A stretch of DNA of 64,000 nucleotides from Microcella sp. (GTDB lineage Bacteria; Actinomycetota; Actinomycetes; Actinomycetales; Microbacteriaceae), in assembly GCF_025808395.1 (NCBI RefSeq), contig NZ_CP075524.1:1984001-2048000 (forward strand), written 5' to 3'. A program made the position numbers and the translations under genes. Each line of letters begins with the position of its first letter. Position 1 is the stretch's first letter. This document shows positions 1 to 11,673 of the stretch, piece after piece. The notes below the pieces were generated by a model that saw only the letters and a program-made list of their open reading frames with translations, made no database searches and was not told the origin of the DNA.

Positions 1-672
1 GACCGAAACCGACACTGCTCCGATCGTCGAGCCGCGCTCTGACCGCACGGGGGCCGCAATGCAGGCGAGCCTGGGCATGTACTCTTCGACCTCGACCGAG
101 AGCTGATCTCTGCGAATGCGCGCGAGTTCTTCGCGCAGCGGTTCACTGCCCGTGATGCTCGATCGCGTGAGCGCCGGGCGATCACTGCGCTCGACAAGCG
201 CAGGGCTCGCCGCGAGCATGAGCTTGCCAAATGCCGTCGCGTGGTTTGCCTCGGCGAAACCGACGTGAAGCTGGCTGATGCGCGGGTGCTCGACCGAGTC
301 TGAGATGTGGGCGACCACGACGTCGCCGTCGACGAATCCCGTCAGGTAGACGGGGGCGTGGGCCGCTGCGCGCGCGGCGTCGAGAAGCCGTCGAATCGGC
401 GGCGTGGCGAGCACCTGGCGCTGCAAAGCCAGCCCCAGCAGGCCCACCGTCTTGCCGAGGCGATAGCGGTGGTCGGGACCACGCACTACATAGCCCTGGC
501 GCTGCAGCACACCGACGAGCCGGTACGCGGTAGCAGAACTCACCCGCAGGCGTTCGGCGACGTCGGCGATCTCGACACCGTTCGCGGCGCGTGCCACTGC
601 CTCGAGGGCGCCCAGAACTCGCTCCACCGACTGCGTGCCGGTGGGCGAGTCGATGCGCGACTTCTTCGCCAC
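1..672 (-). CDS. IclR-family transcriptional regulator (3' end cut by window edge)
   Basis: The 224 visible codons give an N-terminal winged helix-turn-helix (about residues 12-70, with the IclR-like run SVERVLGALEAVA and an HTH around EIADVAERLRVSSATAYRLVGVL) followed by an IclR effector domain (about 85-224, including AAPVRSERGSTIGAVSVSV). I chose the GTG at 672 because TAGCAT lies exactly six bases before it, matching the leaderless promoter pattern seen throughout this window, and because the HTH is complete from there. The nearby ATG at 680 is out of frame. IclR proteins are local repressors or activators of catabolic genes; the target is not visible here. The DJ-1-like gene diverges from it. 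The C-terminus lies outside the window. Confidence 0.85.
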   Translation of the reverse strand, partial: MAKKSRIDSPTGTQSVERVLGALEAVARAANGVEIADVAERLRVSSATAYRLVGVLQRQGYVVRGPDHRYRLGKTVGLLGLALQRQVLATPPIRRLLDAARAAAHAPVYLTGFVDGDVVVAHISDSVEHPRISQLHVGFAEANHATAFGKLMLAASPALVERSDRPALTRSSITGSEPLREELARIRRDQLSVEVEEYMPRLACIAAPVRSERGSTIGAVSVSV

Positions 673-684
673 GACGCCATGCTA
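673..684 (-). promoter_or_regulatory. Leaderless-type -10 element of the IclR gene
   Basis: On the minus strand TAGCAT is followed by six bases and then the GTG start of the IclR gene. There is no Shine-Dalgarno sequence in between, so the transcript probably begins at or next to the start codon. Confidence 0.5.
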
Positions 685-823
685 CGCGCACGCACAACGA
701 GCGCGACGGGCGACTTCGGCGACTTCTCTCACATGGTGCGAAGCGCCCTTGCCGGGGTGAACGCGAGAGCGAAGACTGCCCCCGACGTGGCCACCGAGCC
801 ACCCAGACAGAGAGGTCGCCCCC

Positions 824-1387
824 ATGAGCGAGAAGATTCTGATGCTGACCGGAGACGCCGCGGAAACGCTGGAAGTCTTCTACCCGTATCACCGCCTTCA
901 AGAGGCCGGGTTTGACGTGCACATCGCCGCCCCCGAGAAGAAGCGCCTGCAGTTCGTGGTGCATGACTTCGTCGACGGATTCGACACCTACACCGAGAAG
1001 CCGGGCCACACGTGGCAGGCAGACCTCGCCTTCGCCGACGTGCAGGTCGACGATTATGTGGGTCTCGTCGTGCCCGGTGGCCGTGCCCCCGAGTTCATCC
1101 GCAACAACGACGACGCCAAGCGCATCGTGCGTCACTTCATGGAGAAGGACGCCCCCGTTGCCGCGCTGTGCCACGGGCCGCTCTTGCTCGCCGCCGCGGG
1201 AACCCTCGCCGGCCGCACCTCGTCGGCCTACCCCGAACTCGCGATCGATGTTGAGCTCGGAGGCGGCACGTTCGAAGATGGCCCGGCTGTCGTCGATCGC
1301 AATCTCGTGACCGGCCGGGCCTGGCCAGACAACGGCCTCTGGATCGGCGCATTCCTAGGGGTGCTCGCCGCACGCGTTCCCGCGTAG
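824..1387 (+). CDS. DJ-1/PfpI-superfamily protein
   Basis: This 187-residue protein is a single DJ-1/PfpI (class I glutamine amidotransferase-like) domain. The nucleophile elbow is ALCHGPLLLAAAG with Cys116-His117, and the VPGGRAPEF segment precedes it, as in PfpI and YhbO-type proteins. Family members act as glyoxalases, deglycases, peptidases or stress proteins; the exact activity cannot be read from the sequence. AGAGAGG about eight bases upstream of the ATG is a good ribosome binding site. The gene diverges from the IclR regulator, which may control it, and converges on the erm gene with an 11-base gap. Confidence 0.85.
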   Translation: MSEKILMLTGDAAETLEVFYPYHRLQEAGFDVHIAAPEKKRLQFVVHDFVDGFDTYTEKPGHTWQADLAFADVQVDDYVGLVVPGGRAPEFIRNNDDAKRIVRHFMEKDAPVAALCHGPLLLAAAGTLAGRTSSAYPELAIDVELGGGTFEDGPAVVDRNLVTGRAWPDNGLWIGAFLGVLAARVPA

Positions 1388-1398
1388 CGTGACGTCAT

Positions 1399-2232
1399 CT
1401 ACTCACCGCTCACCCTGCGCTCCGCCCACAGCCTCGCCCACTGCTCTGCGGTGATGCGAGACACGGGTCGATCAGGGTCGATGCCGAGGCGGCGGCAGCG
1501 ATCGCGCGCCAGGCGCCGTGATGCGCGGTCGACCTGCGCGAGCGCGATCGCTGCTGTTCCCGGCACCGCGAAGACTGACGCGACCCAGCGCTGATAGGCC
1601 ATGAGCCCGTGCGCCGGAACGAGCGGCGACCGACGGCGGTCGATGAGCAAGAGCGCGGCGTCGACCGCTGGCCTCGGCCGAAATGCGGTCGACGCGATGC
1701 GTCTATCAAGATGAAACTCGAACCAGGGCAGCCACTGCGCCGTGAGCTGGCTCCCACCTCCGATGCCCGCACGCCTGCGGGCAGCCTCCCACTGCATGAT
1801 GAGCACCGCTCTCGACCAGTGATCGGCGCTGAGGATTCGCCGCAGTATCGCGGTCGTGAGGTGGAACGGCAGATTGCCGACGAGCACGAACGGCGACGTC
1901 GGCAGCGTGGCGCGCAGCACATCGCCTTCGACGACCGTGACGTGCGCCGCAACCCGCGCGCGCAACGCCGTAGCGCGTCGAGGGTCGAGCTCGAGTGCGG
2001 TGATCGGCCGCCGTAGCGCCGCGAGCGGCACCGTGAGCCGGCCGAGCCCGGCCGCGAGCTCGACGATCGGGCCGCGCGTCGCGGCCACGCGCTCGACGAC
2101 CGCCTGAATGGCAGCACGGTCGATGAGGTCGTTCTGGCCGAGGTCATGGCGGCGACTCGGCGGGTGACCCGCACGGGGGGCGCGGGAGTCAGGTTGGCGA
2201 GGTGATGACGATGAATGGCGTCGACGAGACAT
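1399..2232 (-). CDS. erm: Erm-type 23S rRNA (adenine-N6)-methyltransferase
   Basis: The 277-residue protein has the Erm/KsgA methyltransferase fold. Motif X is HDLGQNDLID (residues 29-38), the SAM-binding motif I is VELAAGLGRLTVPLA, the acidic motif II is ALELD, and catalytic motif IV is NLPFHLTT. The later segment AGIGGGSQLTAQWLPWFEF and FRPRPAVDAALL match actinobacterial Erm proteins rather than KsgA. Erm enzymes methylate A2058 of 23S rRNA and block macrolides, lincosamides and streptogramin B. The N-terminal 30 residues are basic and low in complexity, as in other actinobacterial Erms. GGAG lies about ten bases before the ATG. A leader peptide gene and a 135-base spacer precede it, suggesting drug-inducible expression. 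Which erm class it belongs to is not resolved. Confidence 0.88.
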   Translation of the reverse strand: MSRRRHSSSSPRQPDSRAPRAGHPPSRRHDLGQNDLIDRAAIQAVVERVAATRGPIVELAAGLGRLTVPLAALRRPITALELDPRRATALRARVAAHVTVVEGDVLRATLPTSPFVLVGNLPFHLTTAILRRILSADHWSRAVLIMQWEAARRRAGIGGGSQLTAQWLPWFEFHLDRRIASTAFRPRPAVDAALLLIDRRRSPLVPAHGLMAYQRWVASVFAVPGTAAIALAQVDRASRRLARDRCRRLGIDPDRPVSRITAEQWARLWAERRVSGE

Positions 2233-2367
2233 GGCTGCTCCACTGCTGAGAGGGTGCTGCGCAGCGCACAGAGGCTGACACAGCGATGACCGGGAAGAAC
2301 GGTCGAGCAGAGCGAAGACTCGCGATGTGAGTCGCGTCGAAAGGGTGAGTCGGTCGTCGGCTCGCCG
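2233..2367 (-). promoter_or_regulatory. Putative erm attenuator between leader peptide and erm
   Basis: This spacer separates the leader stop codon from the erm start. CTGCTC (plus-strand positions 2305-2310 in complement) can pair with GAGCAG next to the erm ATG (2235-2240), covering the GAG of the erm Shine-Dalgarno sequence. Alternative short pairings are present: GACTC with GAGTC near the leader, and GCTGC with GCAGC near the start. That is the layout expected of translational attenuation. I could not fold it computationally. Confidence 0.45.
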
Positions 2368-2406
2368 TCAGCGGCGGCGCAACCGGATCAAGATCGAGGT
2401 ATCCAT
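2368..2406 (-). CDS. Putative erm leader peptide MDTSILIRLRRR
   Basis: A 12-codon reading frame (ATG at 2406, TGA ending at 2368) lies 135 bases upstream of the erm start, on the same strand. It encodes MDTSILIRLRRR. Erm leader peptides of the RLR class stall macrolide-bound ribosomes at an Arg-Leu-Arg (plus-X-plus) motif, and this peptide carries RLR at residues 8-10 followed by two more Arg. No good Shine-Dalgarno is visible, but TATCGT lies ten bases before the ATG, so the transcript may start two to four bases upstream and be nearly leaderless. The function is inferred from motif and position. Confidence 0.65.
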   Translation of the reverse strand: MDTSILIRLRRR

Positions 2407-2445
2407 GATGTGGTCGACGATAGCACCGCGACGCGATTCGCCGCG

Positions 2446-2457
2446 TAGCGTTGGGTC
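2446..2457 (+). promoter_or_regulatory. Leaderless-type -10 element of the LLM gene
   Basis: TAGCGT (2446-2451) is followed by six bases and the ATG at 2458. No ribosome binding site is present. It is back to back with the leader-peptide promoter of erm, 52 bases from start codon to start codon. Confidence 0.55.
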
Positions 2458-3453
2458 ATGCGATTCGGACTCTTCATTCCCCAAGGCTGGCGGCACGACC
2501 TGGTCGAGATCGACCCGAACGAGCACTGGGGGGTGATGAAGGGTCTCGCCCAGCACGCTGACGCTGGGCCCTGGGAGTCGATCTGGGTCTACGACCACTT
2601 TCACACCGTGCCAGTGCCGAGCGACGAGGCGACGCACGAGGCCTGGACCCTCATGGCGGCCTTCGGCGCCATCACCGAGCGCGTGCGCCTCGGACAGATG
2701 TGCACGTGCATGGGATACCGCAATCCCGCGTACCTCGCGAAGGTCGCGGCCACGGTCGACCACGTCTCGGCCGGACGGGTCGAGATGGGCATCGGCGGCG
2801 GGTGGTACGAGCACGAGTGGAACGCCTACGGCTACGGCTTTCCCGAGATCGGCGACCGCTTGCGCATGCTCGACGAGGGAGTGCAGATCATGCGCCAGGC
2901 GTGGTCGGAGGGCACGGCGACACTCGACGGCCGCTACTACCAGGTCGACGGCGCGATCGTTCGGCCGCTGCCTGTGCAGAAGCAGGGCATCCCGTTCTGG
3001 ATCGCCGGAGGCGGCGAGAAGGTGACGCTGCGCATCGCAGCGCAGTATGCGCAGTACACGAACTTCACCGGCACGCCCGAAGAGTTCACCCACAAGAGCG
3101 ACGTGCTGCGCGGCCACTGCGAGCGGCTCGGCACGAGCTTCGACGCGATCACCCGGTCGTCGAACTTCAACACCGTCGTCGGGCGCGATGAGGCCGAGGT
3201 GGCAGAACGCATCGACGCGATCGAAGCCCGACTGGCGCGCTTCGTCGGCGCTGAACGGGCCGCGGCACAAGTGGCCGACCTGCGACAGGGGTCAGAGCGC
3301 GGGCTGGCGGGCACTCCTGAGCAAGTCATCGAGAAGCTGCGGGCGCGCGAAGCCCTCGGCATGACCTACGCCATCCACTACTTCGCCGAAGCCGCCTACG
3401 ACACGAGCGGCATCGAACTGTTCGAGCGCGAGGTGGTGCCCGCGCTGCAGTAA
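2458..3453 (+). CDS. LLM-class F420-dependent oxidoreductase
   Basis: The 331-residue protein is a luciferase-like monooxygenase-fold (TIM barrel) protein. Visible family segments are MRFGLFIPQGWR at the N-terminus, ESIWVYDHFHTV, LGQMCTCMGYRNPAYLAKVAATVDHVSAGRVEMGIGGGW and PFWIAGGGEKVTLRIAAQYA. The RVxxGIGxGW pattern and the actinobacterial setting favour coenzyme F420 rather than FMN as cofactor; the substrate is unknown. It has its own leaderless-type promoter and diverges from the erm leader peptide. The LysE-type exporter follows 42 bases downstream with its own ribosome binding site. Confidence 0.82.
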   Translation: MRFGLFIPQGWRHDLVEIDPNEHWGVMKGLAQHADAGPWESIWVYDHFHTVPVPSDEATHEAWTLMAAFGAITERVRLGQMCTCMGYRNPAYLAKVAATVDHVSAGRVEMGIGGGWYEHEWNAYGYGFPEIGDRLRMLDEGVQIMRQAWSEGTATLDGRYYQVDGAIVRPLPVQKQGIPFWIAGGGEKVTLRIAAQYAQYTNFTGTPEEFTHKSDVLRGHCERLGTSFDAITRSSNFNTVVGRDEAEVAERIDAIEARLARFVGAERAAAQVADLRQGSERGLAGTPEQVIEKLRAREALGMTYAIHYFAEAAYDTSGIELFEREVVPALQ

Positions 3454-3495
3454 TCTCGACGGGCCGGTCGCGCCGCGGGTGGCCCGATCGAGAGG

Positions 3496-4152
3496 ATGAC
3501 CGTGCTGGACGCACTCGTTGCTGGGGTCATCGCCGGCTATGCCATTGCGATTCCCGTCGGGGCGATCGCGGCGCTGCTCATCACCCTCGGGGCGCAGCAC
3601 GGAGCCAGGGTCGCCGCGGGCGGAGCCTTCGGTGCGGCGACCGTCGACGGCATCTACGCGACGGTGGCGGTGACGGCCGGAGCGGTCATCGCACCACTCA
3701 TCGCGCTCGTCGAAGAGCCGCTGCGGTGGGTCTCGGTGGTCGTGCTGATCGTGCTCGGCATCGTGCTGGCGTGGCCGGCGTTTCGGCGGCGCACGGCCCC
3801 CGTGGCTGCCGCTGAGGTGCAGCATGAGAAGACGGGCACGGCGAAGAAGCGCGTGACGGCGCGACGCCTCTTCGTTACCGTCGGCGTGCTCACTCTCGTC
3901 AACCCGGTCACGATCATCTACTTCGCCGCCCTCATCGGCAGCTCGACGATCGCCGCGGATGCGGGGGCTCCCGAGCGCATCGTCTTCGTGCTCGCCGCCT
4001 TCGCCGCCTCGTTGAGTTGGCAGTTGCTGCTCACGACTGCGGGCTCGGTCGTCGGGCGAGTGCTCACCGGGCCGACCGGCGCGCGCGTCACGGCACTCGT
4101 CGGGGGCACGCTCGTCATCGCGCTCGCGGTGCGCGCTGCGCTCGCGCCCTGA
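3496..4152 (+). CDS. LysE/RhtB-family translocator
   Basis: This 218-residue membrane protein has about six hydrophobic segments and the LysE-type motifs IPVGAIAALLITLG near the N-terminus and NPVTIIYFAALIGSS in the second half, separated by a basic cytoplasmic loop (about residues 95-125). LysE-family proteins export amino acids or small cations; the substrate is not evident. GAGAGG just before the ATG supports this start. It is convergent with clpB, with only nine bases between the stop codons. Confidence 0.85.
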   Translation: MTVLDALVAGVIAGYAIAIPVGAIAALLITLGAQHGARVAAGGAFGAATVDGIYATVAVTAGAVIAPLIALVEEPLRWVSVVVLIVLGIVLAWPAFRRRTAPVAAAEVQHEKTGTAKKRVTARRLFVTVGVLTLVNPVTIIYFAALIGSSTIAADAGAPERIVFVLAAFAASLSWQLLLTTAGSVVGRVLTGPTGARVTALVGGTLVIALAVRAALAP

Positions 4153-4161
4153 CGTCAGGCA

Positions 4162-6321
<2,160 letters not shown>

Positions 6322-6341
6322 TGTGTGCTCCTGTTGCTGAA

Positions 6342-6362
6342 CCTGAGTCGGTGTGACTCAAG
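6342..6362 (-). promoter_or_regulatory. HAIR operator (HspR site) upstream of clpB
   Basis: Read on the minus strand this is CTTGAGT, seven bases, ACTCAGG. The HAIR consensus is CTTGAGT-N7-ACTCAAG, so thirteen of fourteen positions match. It lies 20 bases upstream of the clpB start and implies repression by HspR. Confidence 0.85.
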
Positions 6363-6437
6363 TTTACGACGCGGCGATGTGAGATGCCAGAGAGCGAGCG
6401 CGACGAGCGTGCGCCCACGGCGAACGACGCCGAGAGA

Positions 6438-7556
6438 TCACCGCTTTCGTGAGACCGTCACGGTGAACTTCGCAGTGCGGCGCACCTGCCGCGTGGGGCC
6501 GACTGCTCGCTCGAGCGCGGGTGCATAGGCGAGGTGCGTGTTCCAGACGGTCCACAGCTGGCCGCCGGGCCGCAGCAACCGCGCGGCGTCGGCGAACAAG
6601 CGCAGGGCCACGCCGGTGTGCACCGCGGCCCCCACATGAAAGGGCGGATTCAGCATGATCAGGTCGGCACTCGCATCGGGCTGCTGCGACAGTGCGTCAT
6701 CGTGCACGGTGTCGACAGCCACCCCGTTCGCCTCGGCGGTGAGCGCAGCACTCGCCACGGCGACCGCCGACACGTCGCTCGCGATCACGCGCGCGCCTGG
6801 TGCCCGGCGGGCGAGCACCGCGGCGATCACGCCCGACCCGCAGGCCAGGTCGATCGCGGTGCCGTACTCGGGCAACTGGTCGGCCGCCTGCAGCAGGGCT
6901 CGGGTGCCGATATCGACGGATGCTCCCGCAAACACCCCCGCATGGGCCACCACGTGCAGCCCGAGATCGGGGTCGAAGGCACGTGCCGGGGCCAGGGGCT
7001 CAAGCACGCGCGGGCCGCGCGCGGTGAGCAGTCGTGCTTTGCCCCGCGCAAGCGACACCTCGACCTGCGCGAAGCTCGCGCGCAGCACCTCGTTCTGGGC
7101 TGGAGTCATGTGCTTGTGCATGTTGCCAGCGATGAGCACGAGGTCGGGGTGCGCTCGAGCGGCCAGCTCGCGTGCCACCGCGTCGAGGCGGTCGAGCGAC
7201 CGCGGCAGGCGCACGAGGGCGAGCCGGGCATCCGGCGTCATCACGTCACTGAGCGCATGTTGCGAGTAGTCGCCCGCGCCTGCCGCATTGGCGACGAGAG
7301 CTCGCTGGGCCACGAGAGAGTCTTGGTGCACGCGCACTCGGTGTGCCCCGAGAGCGAGGGCGCCGAGCGTGAGGGCTCCGTGGGTGTCGTCGACGACCAC
7401 GACCTCGACCGGGCGGGTGGCGAGAAACAGGGCTGCGGTGTCGAGCAGGTAGCGGTCGGCGGCATCCCAGGCGCGCAGCTCTGCGGTCTCGAGGTCGGGG
7501 CGCCGCCGAAGGCCCGCGAGCAGCGCGTCGAGGTCTGCGCTCACACCACCGGGCAC
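6438..7556 (-). CDS. Class I SAM methyltransferase, RsmC/RlmG-like
   Basis: The C-terminal half (about residues 195-372) is a methyltransferase of the 16S/23S rRNA guanine-N2 type: SAM motif AIDLACGSGVIAAVLARRAP, acidic VIASDVS, and catalytic NPPFHVG. The N-terminal half resembles the degenerate methyltransferase domain of RsmC and RlmG, giving the duplicated architecture of these enzymes (m2G1207 of 16S or m2G1835 of 23S rRNA). A longer frame exists upstream but runs through hspR. I place the start at the GTG at 7556, one base after the hspR stop, with a second GTG at 7544 possible. The 372-residue length suits the family. Translation is probably coupled to hspR. Confidence 0.8.
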   Translation of the reverse strand: MPGGVSADLDALLAGLRRRPDLETAELRAWDAADRYLLDTAALFLATRPVEVVVVDDTHGALTLGALALGAHRVRVHQDSLVAQRALVANAAGAGDYSQHALSDVMTPDARLALVRLPRSLDRLDAVARELAARAHPDLVLIAGNMHKHMTPAQNEVLRASFAQVEVSLARGKARLLTARGPRVLEPLAPARAFDPDLGLHVVAHAGVFAGASVDIGTRALLQAADQLPEYGTAIDLACGSGVIAAVLARRAPGARVIASDVSAVAVASAALTAEANGVAVDTVHDDALSQQPDASADLIMLNPPFHVGAAVHTGVALRLFADAARLLRPGGQLWTVWNTHLAYAPALERAVGPTRQVRRTAKFTVTVSRKR

Positions 7557-7557
7557 G

Positions 7558-7974
7558 TCAACCGCGCCGCATGGGGCGCCAGACGACGAGCTGGTTCGCC
7601 TTCTGCACTCGCGTGCCGGCCTTGATCGAGACGACGTCGCCTTCGGCGCCAGCGGCGAAGACGCGGCGGCCGGGGCGCGACAGCAGCTCATCGGCGAGCG
7701 CGGTCTCGAGCTCGCGCACTCGCGCGCGCAGCGCGATCACCTCGTTCTCGAGCTCGAGAATGCGCTTGATGCCCTCGAGGTTGAGGCCTTCGCCGCTGAG
7801 CCGGGCGATCTCGCGCAGCTGCATGACATCGCGCATCGAGTAGCGGCGGCTCTGACCAGCCGTGCGCGTCGGCGACACGAGCCCCAGCCTGTCGTACTGC
7901 CGCAGGGTCTGCGGGTGCATGCCGGCGAGCTCGGCGGCCACGGCGATCGCGAAGATCGGGCTGTTCTCGTCCAT
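7558..7974 (-). CDS. hspR: Heat-shock repressor HspR
   Basis: HspR is a MerR-type repressor that binds HAIR operators with DnaK as co-repressor. The 138-residue protein has the MerR winged helix (FAIAVAAELAGMHPQTLRQYDRLGLVSPTRTAGQSRRYSMRDV), then LREIARLSGEGLNLEGIKRIL and a coiled coil (about 70-95), and a short C-terminal tail ending VVWRPMRRG. I prefer the ATG at 7974, with AGAGAGG about eight bases upstream, over an in-frame GTG at 7983. It is the fourth gene of dnaK-grpE-dnaJ-hspR, an arrangement that builds in feedback control. HAIR sites lie before dnaK and clpB. Confidence 0.93.
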   Translation of the reverse strand: MDENSPIFAIAVAAELAGMHPQTLRQYDRLGLVSPTRTAGQSRRYSMRDVMQLREIARLSGEGLNLEGIKRILELENEVIALRARVRELETALADELLSRPGRRVFAAGAEGDVVSIKAGTRVQKANQLVVWRPMRRG

Positions 7975-7988
7975 GGCCTGCACCTCTC

Positions 7989-8963
7989 TCAGCCTCGTGC
8001 TCTGGTGATCAGCTCGTCGCGCGGGTTGTCGCTCGGCACCGAGGCGGCGAAGGCCTGCAGGTGCTTCTGCGCGTCGGCGCTCAGGTGCGAGGGCACCGAC
8101 ACCTGCACGGTCGCGAGCAGGTCACCGGTGCCTTTCGCGGTGGCGACCCCTCGCCCCTTGACGCGCAGCACCCTGCCGCTCGGGGTTCCCGGCGCCACTT
8201 TGAGCTTGACGGGGTCGCCGCCCAGCGTGGGCACTTCGATCGTCGCGCCGAGGGCGGCCTCGACGAACGTCACCGGAACATCGACCCGCAAGTGCGTGCC
8301 GTCTCGCTCGAAGACGGGATGCTTGCGCACCGTCACCGTGAGCACCAGGTCTCCGGCCTCGCCGCCGTCAGGGCTGCGCTCGCCTTTGCCGCGCAAGCGG
8401 ATCTTCTGGCCATCGGCGACTCCCGCAGGAATCTTCACCTGAATGGGCTTGCCGCCGCCGGGTCGTTCGAGGGTGACGGTGTCGCCCTGAATGGCGGTCA
8501 TGAAGTCGAGCGTGACGCTCGCCGACTGATCGCGACCCTTCGTCGGCCCGCCATAGCCGCGAAAACCGCCGCTCGTCTGACCGAAGCGGCCGTTGCCGAA
8601 CATGCCGCCAAAGATGTCGTCGAATCCGCCGGGGGCCGTGCGTCGACCGCCGGGTGCGCCCCCGAACATGCCGCCGAACACGTCGTCGAATCCGCCCGGA
8701 GCGCCACCCGCCGTGAAGCGGGCTCCTGAGCCCATCGCCCGCAACTGGTCGTATTCGGCACGCTGGGCGGGGTCTGACAGCACCGAGTGCGCTTCGCTGA
8801 TCTCTTTGAAGCGCGCCTCGGCGGCCGCGTCGCCCGGGTTCGAGTCTGGGTGAAACTGACGCGCGAGCTTGCGATAGGCCTTCTTCAGCTCGGCCTCGGT
8901 GACGTCTTTCGTGACGCCGAGAACGGCATAGAAGTCTTTCTCGAACCAGTCTTGGCTCGCCAT
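7989..8963 (-). CDS. dnaJ: DnaJ-type co-chaperone without zinc finger
   Basis: The J-domain at residues 8-75 contains the essential HPD (38-40), so the protein should stimulate DnaK ATPase. A Gly/Phe-rich region follows (about 80-140, with repeated GGFDD[VI]FGGMFG). The C-terminal substrate-binding domains run from about 150 to 310, including VKIPAGVADGQKIRLRGKGE. The 324-residue protein has no cysteine, so the four CxxCxGxG zinc-binding repeats of canonical DnaJ are absent and the domain plan is that of CbpA or class B J-proteins. It sits eight bases after grpE and 14 bases before hspR, in the place of the canonical dnaJ. Confidence 0.92.
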   Translation of the reverse strand: MASQDWFEKDFYAVLGVTKDVTEAELKKAYRKLARQFHPDSNPGDAAAEARFKEISEAHSVLSDPAQRAEYDQLRAMGSGARFTAGGAPGGFDDVFGGMFGGAPGGRRTAPGGFDDIFGGMFGNGRFGQTSGGFRGYGGPTKGRDQSASVTLDFMTAIQGDTVTLERPGGGKPIQVKIPAGVADGQKIRLRGKGERSPDGGEAGDLVLTVTVRKHPVFERDGTHLRVDVPVTFVEAALGATIEVPTLGGDPVKLKVAPGTPSGRVLRVKGRGVATAKGTGDLLATVQVSVPSHLSADAQKHLQAFAASVPSDNPRDELITRARG

Positions 8964-8970
8964 GCCTCAC

Positions 8971-9648
8971 CTACCCCTGCGGAACCGAGACAGCCACCTT
9001 CGCGGGCCGCACCAGACGATCGCCGAGGGCGTAGCCGCCCTCGATGACGTCTGCGACGGTCTGCGTGGTCGCCTCGGCACTCGGAAGCTGCACGATGGCC
9101 TCGTGGAACGCCGGGTCGAAGGGCTCGCCGACGACTCCGACCGAGGTCAGACCGTAGCGCTCGAACGCCTGCCGCAGCTTCTGCGCAACGAGCTCGAGGG
9201 GGCTGCCTTCGAGGTCGCCGTGCGCGGCCGCGCGGTCGAGATCGTCGATCGCGGGCAGCAGCGAGCGGATCACGTCGGCGATGACCGCCTCGCGATTCGC
9301 CGCGCGGTCGCGCTCGACGCGAGTGCGGAAGTTCGCCAGTTCTGCCTCGGCTCGGGCGGCGCGGTCTCGATACTCTTCGATCTCGCGCTGCCCGGCCTCG
9401 CTCAAGATGTGGTCGATGTCGGCGTCGAGGCTCTGATCGTCAGACAGCCCGGCGCCCGACTCAGACACCTCGACGTCGGCGTCTTCGGCGGCGATCAGAT
9501 CGTCGACCGATTCTGCGTCGGTGGGGGCGCCGTCGTCGGCCAGTGGCGACTCGTCGACCACTCGCGCCTCGCCCGTCTCAGGGTCGATGCGTCGCTTGTC
9601 GCGAATGACGGGCTCGTGCTCGTCGTCGTCGCGCTTCTTGGCCGCCAT
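8971..9648 (-). CDS. grpE: Nucleotide exchange factor GrpE
   Basis: GrpE releases ADP from DnaK. The 225-residue protein has an acidic, disordered N-terminus (about residues 1-85), a long coiled coil (about 85-140, REIEEYRDRAARAEAELANFRTRVERD) and the C-terminal beta domain with the signature FDPAFHEAIVQLPSAEATTQTVADVIEGGYALGDRLVRPAKVAVS. The start lies two bases downstream of the dnaK stop codon, so translation is probably coupled. It is the second gene of the HspR-controlled dnaK operon. Confidence 0.95.
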   Translation of the reverse strand: MAAKKRDDDEHEPVIRDKRRIDPETGEARVVDESPLADDGAPTDAESVDDLIAAEDADVEVSESGAGLSDDQSLDADIDHILSEAGQREIEEYRDRAARAEAELANFRTRVERDRAANREAVIADVIRSLLPAIDDLDRAAAHGDLEGSPLELVAQKLRQAFERYGLTSVGVVGEPFDPAFHEAIVQLPSAEATTQTVADVIEGGYALGDRLVRPAKVAVSVPQG

Positions 9649-9650
9649 GA

Positions 9651-11528
<1,878 letters not shown>

Positions 11529-11563
11529 GGTGGTGCTCCTTCTGGATCTGGGGAGCGCGAAAG

Positions 11564-11584
11564 GTTGAGTCGCGCTGTATCAAG
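11564..11584 (-). promoter_or_regulatory. HAIR-like operator, proximal, upstream of dnaK
   Basis: The plus strand reads GTTGAGT, seven bases, TATCAAG, matching the HspR consensus CTTGAGT-N7-ACTCAAG at 11 of 14 positions. It lies 36 bases upstream of the dnaK start codon. Confidence 0.65.
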
Positions 11585-11626
11585 TCTGAGATCCAGGATG
11601 CTCGCTGTCAAGTCGAGCGGTGAAAA

Positions 11627-11647
11627 CTTGAGTTGTGCTGGCTCAAC
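11627..11647 (-). promoter_or_regulatory. HAIR-like operator, distal, upstream of dnaK
   Basis: The plus strand reads CTTGAGT, seven bases, GCTCAAC, matching the HAIR consensus at 12 of 14 positions. It lies 63 bases from the proximal site (start to start), about six helical turns, so the two could be bound cooperatively. Confidence 0.7.
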
Positions 11648-11673
11648 TCTCAGGAAGCCGCGGCGGGTGCACG

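Noticed and set aside
182..1174. A 330-codon frame on the minus strand spanning the IclR/PfpI region
   Set aside because: It crosses two well-supported genes in the wrong frame and its protein is Arg/Ser-rich without family features.
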